This document shows, in pieces, positions 32,685 to 33,281 of a stretch of DNA of 33,281 bases; the stretch's first letter is position 1, and each line of letters opens with the position of its first letter. The notes below the pieces were generated by a model. The model saw only the letters and a program-made list of their open reading frames with translations, did no database searches and was not told the DNA's origin. The DNA comes from Phycisphaeraceae bacterium (GTDB lineage Bacteria; Planctomycetota; Phycisphaerae; Phycisphaerales; Phycisphaeraceae): the NCBI GenBank assembly GCA_020831765.1, contig JAFIFY010000121.1, positions 1 through 33,281 of the forward strand, in the 5' to 3' direction. Made by a program: the position numbers and the translations under genes.

Positions 32685-33059
32685 AAGCGGGACGCTGTCA
32701 TGATGGAACTGTGGCCGAGTTCCTCACTTTCTCTCGCTCTTCAACTCCTGATCCAGTGCCTTGAACATGGCGAGTCTTCCGGCGCTTACCGGTCAGGGCA
32801 ACAAGCTGTGGCGCTCGTGCCCGGTCGAGGTCGGCCGGCTGATGTGTCGTTACAACCCAATCCTGAACGCGCTCTTAAACCGTGTATGCGGCGTCAGCAA
32901 GACACGACCCAAGGTTGCGGTCGTGGCGAGAGCGCGCACCCGAGCCTTGCACTACATTTCGGGTCGATCTTGCACTACAAAGGTCGATTTGACGCCCGAG
33001 TTTTGTAGTGGCTATTCTTACGATGTTACGCAAATCTATTATTGTCAGAAATTTACGAA
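32685..33059. other. gene-free stretch between the Fic promoter and tRNA-Gly
   Basis: No convincing gene. Two plus-strand ORFs overlap here, but one translates the antisense of the tRNA at its end and neither has a family match I can see. The right part holds a direct repeat, listed separately. The last 60 nt before the tRNA are A+T-rich. Confidence 0.55.
32946..32988 (+). repeat. two-unit direct repeat CTTGCACTACA ... GGTCGAT
   Basis: CTTGCACTACA at 32946-32956 and 32969-32979 are identical. Each is followed by GGTCGAT, at 32962-32968 and 32982-32988. The unit therefore repeats with a small length change between its parts. It lies about 70 nt from the 3' end of tRNA-Gly and shares TTGCAC with the repeats at 30385-30404. 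Confidence 0.7.
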
Positions 33060-33131
33060 AGCGGGTGACCGGACTCGAACCGGCAACATTCAGCTTGGGA
33101 AGCTGACACTCTACCATTGAGTTACACCCGC
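33060..33131 (-). tRNA. tRNA-Gly (anticodon CCC)
   Basis: Read on the minus strand, a 72-nt cloverleaf is complete. The acceptor arms GCGGGTG and CACCCGC pair perfectly. The D-loop holds AATGGTAGA, the anticodon arm TCAGC-TTCCCAA-GCTGA gives anticodon CCC, and the T-arm CCGG-TTCGAGT-CCGG is canonical. The discriminator base is T and CCA is not encoded. The 3' end faces the relic-rich region 30071-31438, as expected if an element once used this tRNA as attachment site. Confidence 0.95.
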
Positions 33132-33202
33132 GCTGGAAATATCGTAACACCCGGCTGCTTGTTGTCCAAGTCGATCGTCCCGGCGGGAACCCGACTGCCC
33201 CA

Positions 33203-33281
33203 ATGGCCGATAAGCTCCTGTTTCACAATCCATTAGCCGAAGTGCGGATGATCACTTATATTCAGGATCGGAACATCGGCA
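33203..33281 (+). CDS. possible start of a gene cut by the window end
   Basis: An ATG opens 26 codons (M-A-D-K-L-L-F-H-N-P-L-A-E-V-R) without a stop to the end of the window. There is no clear ribosome-binding site, the frame is also open upstream, and the peptide matches nothing I know. Confidence 0.25.
   Translation, partial: MADKLLFHNPLAEVRMITYIQDRNIG

Noticed and set aside
32761-33120. 119-codon plus-strand ORF ending in G-D-R-T-R-T-G-N-I
   Set aside because: Its last part is the antisense translation of tRNA-Gly, a common false gene call.

Overview
The window looks like a chromosomal segment of a GC-rich member of the Planctomycetota, probably the Phycisphaerae. This is inferred from gene content: signal-less sulfatase and polygalacturonase-like genes, an alpha-L-fucosidase, a PEP-CTERM protein beside a XylR-type AraC regulator, VIT/VWA proteins, a phytanoyl-CoA dioxygenase-like enzyme and many short monocistronic units. 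There is no rRNA and no CRISPR array. The one RNA gene is tRNA-Gly(CCC) near the right end.

Left part (1-8000), accessory in character. After the tail of a VWA-type protein comes a minus-strand three-gene operon: a DUF6941 protein, a small acidic protein and a MazF/PemK-like toxin. An alpha-L-fucosidase gene follows, separated from the operon by a gap holding a 44-nt inverted repeat. Next are a decayed Rhs tip, a small lipoprotein with an ExbD-like C-terminus, and a nucleotidyltransferase-XRE pair with its own sigma-70-like promoter. That pair is bracketed by two directly repeated segments of about 480 bp. Each repeat carries the same truncated IS3 OrfA fused to the 5' end of one gene family; only the right-hand copy continues into a long ORF, which appears to carry two compensating frameshifts.

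Middle part (8000-21250), ordinary chromosomal genes. A large exported VIT/VWA protein is divergent from a secreted PHB-depolymerase-like esterase. A cytoplasmic alpha/beta hydrolase and an APH-fold kinase form a translationally coupled minus-strand pair. A sigma-70-like factor is followed by a small unknown protein with a faint LAGLIDADG-like pattern. Then come a secreted two-domain esterase-like protein and a coupled truA-glycosyltransferase pair.

Right part (21250-33281). An IS630 remnant borders a sulfatase/GH28-like operon that has a decayed second GH28 gene upstream. A Na/Pi cotransporter follows. A XylR-type regulator is divergent from a PEP-CTERM protein, across a control region with two half-sites exactly 21 bp apart. 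A phytanoyl-CoA dioxygenase-like gene is followed by about 1.4 kb of relics: a tyrosine recombinase C-terminus, an AlbA/RecG-like C-terminus and an orphan fragment. Then comes a Fic protein gene with five copies of an 11-bp element in its promoter, and tRNA-Gly with its 3' end facing the relics, which suggests an eroded tRNA-associated island.

Functionally the window combines glycan turnover (fucosidase, sulfatase, GH28-like, esterase-like, XylR regulator) with several toxin/defence-like modules (MazF-like, nucleotidyltransferase-XRE, Fic) set among mobile-element debris.
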